A stretch of 64,000 nt of DNA from Acidobacteriota bacterium. Lineage in GTDB: Bacteria > Acidobacteriota > JAAYUB01. The notes below the pieces were generated by a model. That model did no database searches, had not been told where the DNA came from, and saw only the letters and a list, made by a program, of their open reading frames with translations. Numbering within the stretch: the stretch's first letter is position 1; every line of letters starts with the position of its first letter. This document shows positions 1 through 8,743 of the stretch, one piece after another. The stretch covers positions 32,994 to 96,993 of the forward strand of contig JAGNHB010000016.1 in assembly GCA_018001935.1 (NCBI GenBank), given 5' to 3'. The translations under genes and the position numbers were made by a program.

Positions 1-4
1 GTCC

Positions 5-952
5 ATGAACCGCGTCGAGCGCTTCTTCACCCGGGCCGGGTGGATCCTCCGCAACCTGTTCCTCCGGCTGACCCCGGCCCGCCGCATCCTGGTGGGGATC
101 GCCGCCGTCCTCTTCGTCCTGCCGAGCATGGATTTCGGCCTCCGCGGGCTCACCCTGAAGCTTCACCTCAACCCCTTCAGCTTCTTCATCCTCCTCTTCG
201 TCCTCATGCTGGAGCTCAAGGACAAGCTCCTGGCCCACGACGAACTGGAGGTGGGGCGCGAGGTCCAGCGGGCGCTCCTGCCCGCGGACAACCCGCAACT
301 GCCGGGGTGGGACATCTGGATGTACACCCGCCCCGCCAACAACGTGGGGGGCGACCTGGTGGACTACCTGCAGGTGGACGATGACCGCCTGGCCCTCACC
401 CTGGGTGACGTGGCCGGCAAGGGCCTGGGGGCCGCCCTTCTCATGGCCAAGCTCCAGGCCACCCTGCGCGCCGTGGTTTCGGAGACTCGCGACCTGGCCG
501 AACTGGGCGGACGCGTCAACGCCATCCTCTACCGGGACGGGGTCCCGGGGAAGTTCGCCACCCTCGTCTACCTCGAACTCGCACCAGGGTCGGGCGCCGT
601 GAAGCTCCTCAACGCCGGCCACCCGCCGCCCTTCGTGCTTCGGGCGGGAGGCCCGGAAGCCCTGGAGCCCGAAGCGCCGCCCATCGGCATCCTGCCGGAG
701 ATCGCCTTCGTCGAACAGCGGCTCGACCTCGAACCGGGCGACATGATGGTGGTCTTCTCCGACGGCCTCCCCGAGGCAGTGAACGAGGCGGGCGAGTTCT
801 TCACCGACGAGCGCGTGAACGCCCTGCTGCCCGGCCTGCGCCCCTGTTCCGCCGCCGAGGCCGGCAACCGCCTGCTCTGGGCCGTGAACGATTTCGTCCG
901 CCACGCCCGCCCCCACGACGACCTCAGCCTCATCGTCCTCAAGCGCCTCTAG
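5..952 (+). CDS. SpoIIE/RsbU-type PP2C serine phosphatase, membrane-anchored
   Basis: 315-residue protein phosphatase of the SpoIIE/RsbU class, expected to dephosphorylate a STAS-type anti-sigma antagonist and so switch a partner-switching cascade. Two hydrophobic stretches (about residues 25-45 and 55-70) suggest membrane anchoring, followed directly by the catalytic domain (about 80-315). Visible PP2C signatures are VGGDLVDY, GDVAGKGLGAALLMA and FSDGLPEAVN, which carry the metal-binding aspartates. There is no PAS, GAF or HAMP sensor domain. The ATG at 5 gives a full-length protein but lies at the window edge, so a longer N-terminus cannot be excluded. A lone STAS protein at 31183-31497 is a possible partner, which is inference only. 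Confidence 0.85.
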   Translation: MNRVERFFTRAGWILRNLFLRLTPARRILVGIAAVLFVLPSMDFGLRGLTLKLHLNPFSFFILLFVLMLELKDKLLAHDELEVGREVQRALLPADNPQLPGWDIWMYTRPANNVGGDLVDYLQVDDDRLALTLGDVAGKGLGAALLMAKLQATLRAVVSETRDLAELGGRVNAILYRDGVPGKFATLVYLELAPGSGAVKLLNAGHPPPFVLRAGGPEALEPEAPPIGILPEIAFVEQRLDLEPGDMMVVFSDGLPEAVNEAGEFFTDERVNALLPGLRPCSAAEAGNRLLWAVNDFVRHARPHDDLSLIVLKRL

Positions 953-964
953 CGCCCCCCCGCG

Positions 965-1031
965 GCGAGTCCTCGAGCAGGAGTGCGGCAGCGAGCTTCG
1001 AGCTGCCGCCCAAGGCGGCTCGGGGACTCGC
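965..1031. repeat. Nested inverted repeat after the phosphatase gene
   Basis: An outer 8-bp pair (GCGAGTCC at 965-972 and GGACTCGC at 1024-1031) encloses a second perfect 8-bp pair (985-992 with 1002-1009). It could fold as a branched hairpin and end the upstream transcript, although no T-run follows. Its CGAGTCCTCGAGC word recurs in the inverted repeat at 6153-6181 and 6315-6343. Confidence 0.6.
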
Positions 1032-1049
1032 TGCGGACACAAAGAATTC

Positions 1050-1078
1050 TTGTCCTTTTCGTCGCCGCAGGGTAGAAT
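1050..1078 (+). promoter_or_regulatory. Putative sigma-70-type promoter of the metzincin gene
   Basis: TTGTCC at 1050-1055, a 17-nt spacer, and TAGAAT at 1073-1078. It lies about 100 nt before the chosen ATG at 1176 and argues against starting the protein at the in-frame TTG at 1050. Motif match only. Confidence 0.5.
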
Positions 1079-1175
1079 GAAAAAGATACTAATCCCAGCC
1101 CGCGAAGGCCTCACTCGAACCCCATTCGCCGAGCACTTTTTCCCGGGCAGGCAATTTCGCATGTGGAGGGCGATC

Positions 1176-4100
1176 ATGAAACGCAACCCCGGAGCCTGGC
1201 TGCCGATTTTCCTGGTTATCCTGTTTTCAGGCCTGCTGATTCCGAGCGCGCTCGGGGCGAAGCCGGCGACGGCCGGCTCGGCGGCCGGGAAGGTCCCTGC
1301 CCCGGTGCCGCAGAGTGCGGCGTCCGCCACGGCCCTGGTCACGGCGCCACAGGACGCAGAGGCGGCCGCGCTCTGGCGCGATGCCGACGAGACCCGGCTG
1401 GAGGCCGCGGGCCCGCGGCTGATCGTCCCCCGTCGCTACCGCTTCCTCGCCCTCGACCTGGACCAGGTGAAACACTTGATGGCGAGTGCCCCCATGGAAG
1501 GGACGGTGGTCCTGCGAAAATCCCCGCTGGTCCTGACCCTCCCCCTGCCCGACGGGACCTCCGGCCGCTTCGCGGTGGTGGAGTCGCCCATCGTGGAGTC
1601 CGCCCTGCAGGTGAAATACCCCGAGACCCGGACCTACCTGGGCCAGGGGCTCGACGACCCCACGGCCACGGCGCGGCTCGACGTCACGCCCGTCGGCTTC
1701 CACGCCATGATCCTCTCCGGGGTCAACGGGGCGGTCTTCATCGACCCTTACCGCCGCGGGGACACCACTCATTATCTCAGTTACTTCAAACGGGACTTCG
1801 TCAAGCCCGGGGCGGAGCACTGGCGCTGCCATCGGGACGACTCGATCCTGCCCCTCGACGGGACCCCGCCGCCCCCCTCCCCGGGCCGGCTCGCCCCCTC
1901 GGGGACCCAGCTGCGGACCTACCGGGCCGCCGTCGCGGCCACCGGCGAGTACACCCAGTACCACGGCGGGACCGTGGCCGGGGCCCACGCCGCCCAGGTC
2001 ACCACCATGAACCGGGTCGTGGGGGTCTACGAGCGCGAGGTGGCCATCCGGATGGTGCTGGTGGCCAACAACGACAACCTCATCTACACCGACCCGACCA
2101 CGGACCCTTACACCAACGACACCGCGGCGGCCCTGCTCAACGAGAACCAGGCCAACTGCGACGCCGTGATCGGCGACGCCAACTACGACATCGGCCACGT
2201 CTTCGGGACCGGCGGCGGCGGGCTCGCCTCGCTGTGGGTCCCCTGCGTGAGCGGGAGCAAGGCCCGCGGGGAAACCGGGTCCGGCGCCCCCGTCGGCGAC
2301 CCCTACGACATCGACTACGTGGCCCACGAGATGGGTCACCAGTGGGGCGGGCAGCACACCTTCAACGGCACCACGAGCAACTGCGGCGGGGGTAACCGCG
2401 AGCCCACGACCGCCTACGAGCCGGGGAGCGGTTCCACCATCCAGGCCTACGCCGGGATCTGCGGCGCCGAGGACCTCCAGCCCCACAGCGACCCCTACTT
2501 CCACGTCTGCAGCTTCGACCAGATCGTGGCCTACTCCACCACGGGCAACGGCAACACCTGCGCGGTGACCACCGCCACGGGGAACAACCCGCCCTCGGTG
2601 AACGCCGGGGCAGCCTACACCATCCCGGCCCGGACCCCCTTCACCCTCACCGGCTCCGCCACCGACCCCGACGGCGACGCCCTGACCTACTGCTGGGAAC
2701 AGTTCGACCTGGGGACGGCCGGCCCGCCCAACACCGACGACGGCTCCCGGCCCATCTTCCGCTCCTTCAACCCCACCACCAGCCCCTCCCGGACCCTCCC
2801 CCGGCTGTCCGACATCCTCAACGACACCGCCACGTTCGGCGAATCCATGGCCACCACGTCCCGGGTCCTCCACTTCGTCCTGACGGCCCGTGACAACCGG
2901 GCGGGCGGCGGCGGGGTCGACTACGACACCACCACCGTGACCACCGTGGGCACCGCCGGGCCGTTCCGGGTCACCAGCCCGGCGGGGGGCGTCTGGGGGG
3001 CGGGCACCACCCAGACCGTCACCTGGGACGTGGCGGGCACCATGGCGGCCCCCATCTCCTGCGCCAGCGTCGACATTCTTCTCTCCATCGACGGCGGCCT
3101 GAACTTCCCCGTCACGCTGGCGGCCGGCACCCCCAACGACGGCTCCCAGGCCGTCATCGTCCCCGCCCTGCACACCACCACCGCCCGAATCAAGGTCCGG
3201 GCCGTGGGGAACATCTTCTTCGACATCTCCAACCCGGACTTCGCCATCTGCGACCCCACCTGCACCGCCTCCGCCGACCCGATCTTCGGCGCCATCCCGC
3301 TGCCGGTGACCTTCACGGCCTCCGCCTCGGGGACCGGCTGCACGGGGACCCCCACCTTTGCGTGGGACTTCGGCGACGGGGCAACGGGCAGCGGCTCCCC
3401 CGTCTCCCACACCTACACCGCCGCGGGGACCTTCACCTGGACCTGCACCGCCACCCTCGACGGCGCCACCGCCACGGACAGCGGCACGGTGACCGCCTGC
3501 GCCGCCGCCACCATCACCGCGGAGCCCACCGGCAGCACCATCTGCCAGGGGCAGACGGCCACCCTCTCCCTCACGGCCACGGGATCGTTTCTGCTAACCT
3601 ACCAGTGGCAGCAAAGCCCCGACGGCGTGGGGTCCTGGACCAACGCCGGGACCGGCAACCCCTGGACGACCCCGGCCCTCTCCCAGACCACCTGGTACCG
3701 CTGCGTCGTCACCAACGCCTGCGGGACCGACACCAGCGCCGTCGTCCAGGTCACGGTGAACTACGCCCCGGTCGTCACGGTCCCGCCGGCCGACGACACG
3801 ATCTGCTTCGGGGAGACGACGACCCTCTCGGTCACCGCCACGGGGACCGAGCCCCTGGCGTACCAGTGGCAGCTGAGCCCCGACGGCGTCGGCGCCTGGG
3901 CGGACGTTCCCGGGGCCGTCACCAACCCCTGGACGACCCCGGAGCTGGCGGCGAGCGGCTTCTACCGGTGCCGGGTGACCAACGGCTGCGGGACGGCCGA
4001 CAGCGCGGCCTGCACCGTCACGGTGCTCCCGCTCACCGCCATCACCGCCTTCTCCTTCCCCCTTTCCGTCTGCGCCGGAGAACCGGTCACGCTCACCGTA

Positions 4101-5882
4101 ACGGGCCTGGTGGGCGCCCCCCCGTACACCTACGACTGGTGGTCGAGCCCTGACGGGGTCACCTTCACCCCCATCGCCGGCGCCCACGCCGCCGGCCTGA
4201 CCCTCCCCGGCCTCACCGCGCGAACGGTCTTCAAGCTTCGGGTGACGGGCACCTGCGGCTACGACGAGCGGATCGTGATCGTGGAGGTGGTCACCCCCCC
4301 GGCGATCACCCTCCAGCCGGCGGACGCCTGGATTCGCAGCCACGGGAGCGCCAGGCTGGAACTGGGCTACGTCGGGACGGAACCCGTGTCGATCCAGTGG
4401 TACCAGGGCGAGACGGGCGACGTGTCGCACCCGGTCCCCGACGCCACCCTGGCCCTTTTCCAGACGCCGCCCCTGACCGACGACACCACCCGGTTCTGGG
4501 CGCGGGTGTCCAACGGTTGCGGAACGGCCGACACCCGGACCGCCACGGTCACCGTCCGCAACACCTACTACCTCGCCCACGTCGCCGGCGGTCCGGACTG
4601 GTGGAGCCGCCTGGACATGGCCAACACCGACCACCACACCCACCCGGTCCTCCTGGAGGCCTTCGACGCCGCCGGCACGCCGGTGGAGAGCCTGGAACTG
4701 CCGGGCGGCATCGCCGCCCTGGCCGCGTTCGGGGGCGACCTGTCGACCCTCCTCTCCCCGGAGACCCTCGCGGGGGACGTCTGGCTGAAACTCACCACCC
4801 AGGCCGAGCTGATGGGCGTCCTGTCGTGGGGCACCCTGGACGGCCAAGCCCGCACCGCCCTGCCCTTCGAGGAAGAGGGTTTCTGCCGACTGGCCCTTCC
4901 CTACGTCTACGAATCCGCCGAAACCGGCGGGTCCTATTTCACCGGCCTCACCCTGGTAAACGTCACCGAAGAGCCGGCGGCGGTCCTGCTGGAAGCTTTC
5001 TCGGACACCGGGGCCAAGCTCGGGGAAAACACCGTCGTCATTCCGCCGAACGGCAAGTACGCCCGCCTGGTCCGCCTCGTCTTCCCCGCCGTAACGGACC
5101 CGCTGTCCATCCGCAGCGTCCTGGTCCATTCGACGCGGGAGCTGGCGGGCTTCGAGCTGTTCGGGAACTGGGTCGAGAAGGGCGTGGCGGGGGTCCCCGC
5201 CTACGCGGTGAGGGAGAACGTCCCGAAGGACTGGTTTTTCGGGATGTACCTCAACGAGATGCCGCCCAACGACACCTGGTACACCGGCCTGGCCCTCCTG
5301 AACCTGGACCCCGAGCCCGCCACCGTCATGGCGGACGTCTACGCGGCCTCGGGAGCGAAGCTGGGGTACGAACTCATCCCGCTCGCCCCCATGCAGCAAC
5401 TCGCCCGGGAAGTGTGGGAACTCTTCGACCCGGCCCGTTACGCCGGGGCGGCAACCGTCATGGCGGGAGCATATGAACAGGCCGCAGGGCTGGAGATCGT
5501 CCGGTCCCGGATGTCGCCCCCGGCCTTCGACGGGCTCGCGGGGATCACCCAGGGGGCCAGCCTGCTCATCTTCCCGTGCATCCCGGACCCCGCGGAAGCA
5601 CAGACGACCATCCGGCTGACGAACCAGACGACGGCGCCCGACACGCTGCTCCTGGTCGCCTTCGCCGCCGACGGAACGCAGGTGGGCTCGGTGCAGGAAC
5701 CGATCCCGGCCAGCGCCCAGCTCACCTTCGACCCGGCCGTTCGGTTCCCGGCCCCCGTCAAGCCCGTGGCCTGGGTCGCCGCCCGTGCCTGGGGGGGCGT
5801 GGCGGGACACGCGTTTGTCCATTCCCGCAACGGGGAGTGGCTGATGATCTACCCGGGCCTGCCCGGCATACCGGGGTATTAG
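1176..5882 (+). CDS. Large secreted metzincin protease with PKD, Ig-like repeats and a four-unit C-terminal module
   Basis: 1,568-residue exported metalloprotease, reprolysin/M12B-like. The ATG at 1176 follows a GGAGGG site and opens a signal peptide (hydrophobic core about residues 9-24). The zinc motif HEMGHQWGGQH at about residue 384 is a textbook metzincin HExxHxxGxxH. A PKD domain with WDFGDG follows at about 695-775. Next come about four Ig-like repeats (about 775-1130) built on YQWQ...WTTP...YRCxVTNxCGT. The last 440 residues contain four units of about 110 residues, with cores of the type YFTGLTLVNVTEEPA. The same four-unit module, in the same order, ends the metzincin at 25471-29490. 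Probably a cell-surface or secreted protease. Substrate unknown. Confidence 0.85.
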   Translation: MKRNPGAWLPIFLVILFSGLLIPSALGAKPATAGSAAGKVPAPVPQSAASATALVTAPQDAEAAALWRDADETRLEAAGPRLIVPRRYRFLALDLDQVKHLMASAPMEGTVVLRKSPLVLTLPLPDGTSGRFAVVESPIVESALQVKYPETRTYLGQGLDDPTATARLDVTPVGFHAMILSGVNGAVFIDPYRRGDTTHYLSYFKRDFVKPGAEHWRCHRDDSILPLDGTPPPPSPGRLAPSGTQLRTYRAAVAATGEYTQYHGGTVAGAHAAQVTTMNRVVGVYEREVAIRMVLVANNDNLIYTDPTTDPYTNDTAAALLNENQANCDAVIGDANYDIGHVFGTGGGGLASLWVPCVSGSKARGETGSGAPVGDPYDIDYVAHEMGHQWGGQHTFNGTTSNCGGGNREPTTAYEPGSGSTIQAYAGICGAEDLQPHSDPYFHVCSFDQIVAYSTTGNGNTCAVTTATGNNPPSVNAGAAYTIPARTPFTLTGSATDPDGDALTYCWEQFDLGTAGPPNTDDGSRPIFRSFNPTTSPSRTLPRLSDILNDTATFGESMATTSRVLHFVLTARDNRAGGGGVDYDTTTVTTVGTAGPFRVTSPAGGVWGAGTTQTVTWDVAGTMAAPISCASVDILLSIDGGLNFPVTLAAGTPNDGSQAVIVPALHTTTARIKVRAVGNIFFDISNPDFAICDPTCTASADPIFGAIPLPVTFTASASGTGCTGTPTFAWDFGDGATGSGSPVSHTYTAAGTFTWTCTATLDGATATDSGTVTACAAATITAEPTGSTICQGQTATLSLTATGSFLLTYQWQQSPDGVGSWTNAGTGNPWTTPALSQTTWYRCVVTNACGTDTSAVVQVTVNYAPVVTVPPADDTICFGETTTLSVTATGTEPLAYQWQLSPDGVGAWADVPGAVTNPWTTPELAASGFYRCRVTNGCGTADSAACTVTVLPLTAITAFSFPLSVCAGEPVTLTVTGLVGAPPYTYDWWSSPDGVTFTPIAGAHAAGLTLPGLTARTVFKLRVTGTCGYDERIVIVEVVTPPAITLQPADAWIRSHGSARLELGYVGTEPVSIQWYQGETGDVSHPVPDATLALFQTPPLTDDTTRFWARVSNGCGTADTRTATVTVRNTYYLAHVAGGPDWWSRLDMANTDHHTHPVLLEAFDAAGTPVESLELPGGIAALAAFGGDLSTLLSPETLAGDVWLKLTTQAELMGVLSWGTLDGQARTALPFEEEGFCRLALPYVYESAETGGSYFTGLTLVNVTEEPAAVLLEAFSDTGAKLGENTVVIPPNGKYARLVRLVFPAVTDPLSIRSVLVHSTRELAGFELFGNWVEKGVAGVPAYAVRENVPKDWFFGMYLNEMPPNDTWYTGLALLNLDPEPATVMADVYAASGAKLGYELIPLAPMQQLAREVWELFDPARYAGAATVMAGAYEQAAGLEIVRSRMSPPAFDGLAGITQGASLLIFPCIPDPAEAQTTIRLTNQTTAPDTLLLVAFAADGTQVGSVQEPIPASAQLTFDPAVRFPAPVKPVAWVAARAWGGVAGHAFVHSRNGEWLMIYPGLPGIPGY

Positions 5883-5902
5883 CCCCAAGCCCCGTGCCGG
5901 CG

Positions 5903-6014
5903 CCCGGAGCGCCGGATACGGGTTATGCGGGGATATGCCAAGTGCACCCGGAGCGCCGGATACGGGCCATGTGGGGGTGTGCCAAGTGCACCCGGAGCGC
6001 CAGCGACGGGCCGA
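5903..6014. repeat. 44-bp direct repeat, about 2.5 copies
   Basis: Copies start at 5903, 5947 and 5991 with an exact 44-nt period. Each begins CCCGGAGCGCC. The first two share CCCGGAGCGCCGGATACGGG exactly and the third is truncated and diverged. Confidence 0.75.
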
Positions 6015-6125
6015 TTGAGAATTGCCTCGAGGCCCCTCGCTCACGCCTCGGCCCACGCTGGGGTGCGTCGGAGACTGCAAGGGCCTCCCCGGGCTTGCAG
6101 CGGGGCGTCCCCCCCCCTCGCCCTC

Positions 6126-6343
6126 GAGGCCCGAAGGGCCGATCAGATAATAGCCGGGGGCGAGTCCTCGAGCCCCCGGAAAAGGTGGGAGAAAGACCCG
6201 AGGAGGCCCGGAGGGCCGGCAAGAGAGTGACCGGACAATCACGGGGAAGGTTTCGTGCGACACGCATATGCCCTGATCGGCCCTTCGGGCCTCAACTTCA
6301 TTCAAAACCCCGCCTTCCGGGGGCTCGAGGACTCGCCCCCGGC
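6126..6343. repeat. Two interleaved perfect inverted repeats
   Basis: Arm A (6126-6146, 21 nt) is the exact reverse complement of 6273-6293. Arm B (6153-6181, 29 nt) is the exact reverse complement of 6315-6343. The order A-B-A'-B' is interleaved rather than nested, so both pairs cannot form one simple stem. B contains GGGCGAGTCCTCGAGCCCCC, related to the repeat at 965-1031. Confidence 0.8.
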
Positions 6344-6748
6344 CATTCTCTTGGCGGCCCTTCGGGCCTCAGGGGTTTGCGATTCCGGGCACTGAGGCAT
6401 TTCGCACGGCGAACGAAGGGGAACAGCGGGCAGGCCAGGGTTCGGAAACCCACTTCGTCCTGCCTGCCGTTGGCTCTTTTTGAAACGTTTACACCCCCCT
6501 CAGCAGGGGCGGGACCTCGTCCGGACATTCCGGGGACATCTCCCCGCGCGCCGCCGGGGAAAAACCAGTCCGGGGGGCAAAATCCCGACCGGCGGCGCGC
6601 GGGGCGCAGAAAATCCTATCCTGCTATTCTACAAATGTTTGTCCCCTGCGGGGACAGGGATGCTGGCGGCGGCACAATCACCGGTGGAGTCGCAGTCTCT
6701 GGAGGGGCCACCGCACCGGCGGAGTCGAGAACGTTTAAACCCCTCTCG

Positions 6749-8242
6749 TCAGGGCTTGTGGCTCTCGATGAACTTCCCAACGAAGTTCCCTTCCTCGGAA
6801 CCATCGGGTTTCGAGATGGTCCAATCGATCAGTTCCGATTCCTTGACGCGAATCCGATCTCGAAGCTTGTACCCGGGGATCAGACTCGGCTCGCTCCAGA
6901 TCCGCCCGTCCACGACTCCGTCCGTGATGGAATCCACAGCGACAAACACCTGTTCAAACCGCCGATGTTCATCGAAGAGGCGCACAGTAATGAAAAAGCT
7001 CTCGCCGGAAGGGAGCCCTTCAAGAAACCGCGCCTTGGCATCAGGCCAGGTCTCGCGAGCTTTCCTGATGTAGGGTTCGCAGGCTGCAACAAAGGCGGCA
7101 TTCTGGTCAGCTTGGACGTGAAAGGGGCGATCCTCGGGGGCTGTGTCCGCCAGGCGAGGTTCCTTCCGGGTTGAGGATGTGCTGAGATCATTAAGTGGAG
7201 ACGCAGATCGCGATTCAGCCCCGGCGAGGAAAAAGAAAGGGAATTCCCGCCGGATGAAGTCGTCCAGCAGCTGTCCGGACGGAGAGGGTCCTGCCGGAGG
7301 TTTTACGGGAAGCTGCCCGACCTCGGGCGAGACGGGTGTTCCAAAGACTGCGACCTGCATCCCTGAAGAGCCTTCCGTGAAATCGACCAGCAGGGTGCAC
7401 TGCAGTTTCCGAAGGTAGACGGGTAGAAGGTACAGGATATCGGCACGAAAAGCACCGAAGACCTTCACCGCAGCGCTGGAATCTCCCGATCGATCGGAAA
7501 GGACCATCTGAACAGGCAACAATTCTATCGGTCTACCTTGATAAAGTACGTACACTCTTTTCAGCGGGAGTTCAGCCTTGCGGTGAGAGATAGCAGTCAG
7601 CATCAATACAGCATGACCGTTGAGTCGATTATATTCCTCGATGTCATGAGGATAACCGATATCATACAGCACCACTCGCGGGGGTACCGATTGGCCTTCA
7701 GCGAATCTTGCAGCCGCCTCCTCGAGCAGGCGACTGTTCTTCTCGGTGGTCGCAGGCTGGTTCGTCCATTTGACCGGGATGGTTGGCCACGGGGGAACAT
7801 CCTCCGACTGTGCCGGGTTTGTCACTTTGAAATCAAACACTAAACTATGCTGAATATATTTGCATTTCGGAAGAATGTCGATCTTCCCGAAAGGAGTAAA
7901 CTTCCATTTCGAAGCAGCCTTCAGGGCCGCGGCTCTCAGCAACTCGTCCCCTTCTTCGCAGCAGGTCTTGACGACATTTCCCTCCCGATCGATCAGGACG
8001 ACGACCACAATGGTGCCTTTGATGCCTTTTCTCCTGGCCTCTTCAGGATATTCCGGAGATTCCCTGTGAACGGCATAGTTCTCGAAATGGGAAAAAAAGG
8101 CCGGATGATATGTGCTGAAGTCACAAGGCGAGTTCGAGGAGGTGTTTGTTTGTGCGCTGACAAAACAGGAAATCAGCAACAACAGAATGGTCAACTGGCC
8201 TGATCGTAGTAACGACCGGCCGATCTTCTTATGCTTTCGCAC
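6749..8242 (-). CDS. Exported TonB C-terminal domain protein with a DUF2314-like C-terminus
   Basis: 497 residues. The GTG start at 8242 has an excellent AGGAGGTGA site six bases upstream. A signal peptide with LLISC (possible lipobox) covers about residues 1-31. Residues about 45-120 form a TonB_C domain (SPEYPEEARRKGIKGTIVVV ... AASKWKFTPFG), the periplasmic part that couples to outer-membrane receptors. The last 130 residues resemble DUF2314 (DAKARFLEGLPSGESFFITV, then EPSLIPGY and ESELIDW). The middle part is unrecognised. There is no N-terminal TonB anchor partner nearby. GC is visibly lower and codon choice more mixed than in neighbouring genes, which suggests separate ancestry. The TonB_C call is firm. 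The DUF2314 call is from pattern memory. Confidence 0.7.
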   Translation of the reverse strand: MRKHKKIGRSLLRSGQLTILLLLISCFVSAQTNTSSNSPCDFSTYHPAFFSHFENYAVHRESPEYPEEARRKGIKGTIVVVVLIDREGNVVKTCCEEGDELLRAAALKAASKWKFTPFGKIDILPKCKYIQHSLVFDFKVTNPAQSEDVPPWPTIPVKWTNQPATTEKNSRLLEEAAARFAEGQSVPPRVVLYDIGYPHDIEEYNRLNGHAVLMLTAISHRKAELPLKRVYVLYQGRPIELLPVQMVLSDRSGDSSAAVKVFGAFRADILYLLPVYLRKLQCTLLVDFTEGSSGMQVAVFGTPVSPEVGQLPVKPPAGPSPSGQLLDDFIRREFPFFFLAGAESRSASPLNDLSTSSTRKEPRLADTAPEDRPFHVQADQNAAFVAACEPYIRKARETWPDAKARFLEGLPSGESFFITVRLFDEHRRFEQVFVAVDSITDGVVDGRIWSEPSLIPGYKLRDRIRVKESELIDWTISKPDGSEEGNFVGKFIESHKP

Positions 8243-8743
8243 GAAAATTCACCTCCTCTTGAACGACCTCTCAACACAGGTCCCAAGCGCCCGCTTGATC
8301 TGCTCAAGCAGCGCCATCATGGATCCTCACCGGGTTCAATCACGCTATTATTATCCATCCAACAGATGCACAAGTCAATGACATTGCCCGGATCCTCAGG
8401 AAATCGAGAAGAAGGGAGTCCCGGAAGACCGGATTCCTCATTGCCTTCAGAGATCTTCATCGACTGAGGAGCAAATCATCGCCACTTGCTCACCTGCACG
8501 GCTCCGACACGGAGGCTAGCGAGGAACTTCGTTTTCCCTTGACATCCCCGCGGCGGGTCGCCTACAGTCGGGACGGAAACGCGGGATGGAGACAGGGTCC
8601 GGGGTTCAGGTGCTGCAGATCGGGAACCGCATACCATCGAACGCTCGAGACCGCGCCTTTCTTCCGGATTCTGAATTCTGAATTCCTGCTCCTGTCTCCT
8701 TCCTCCTGTCTCCTGAATTCTGAATTCTATTCCTGGATTTTCC
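8243..8743. other. 501-bp intergenic region with heptamer repeats
   Basis: Divergent spacer between the TonB_C gene and the BrkB-like gene. The left half is AT-richer, like the TonB_C gene, and has AT-rich hexamers near 8346-8354 that could be a minus-strand -10, but no clear -35. From about 8668 to 8730 it holds ATTCTGA heptamers, the reverse complement of the array at 46961-46981. No gene seen. Confidence 0.5.
8539..8568 (+). promoter_or_regulatory. Possible promoter upstream of the BrkB-like gene
   Basis: TTGACA at 8539-8544, 18-nt spacer, TACAGT at 8563-8568. It would give a leader of about 170 nt before the ATG at 8744. The -35 is perfect and the -10 is only moderate. Confidence 0.35.

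Larger units (their letters stand above)
5883..6748. other. 866-bp gene-free stretch dense in repeats
   Basis: No convincing gene: reading frames here have no ribosome-binding sites and no recognisable domains. The stretch holds a 44-bp direct repeat (5903-6014) and two interleaved perfect inverted repeats (6126-6343), described separately. The remainder, which runs up to the end of the TonB_C gene, shows nothing I recognise. Confidence 0.6.

Noticed and set aside
1227..3410. A 727-residue open frame on the minus strand inside the first metzincin gene
   Set aside because: Gly/Val/Arg-rich, no domain, no ribosome-binding site. It mirrors the codon bias of the real gene on the other strand.
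5883..7174. Plus-strand frames through the repeat-rich gap into the TonB_C gene
   Set aside because: Frames run across inverted repeats and antisense to a well-supported gene, with no start signals.
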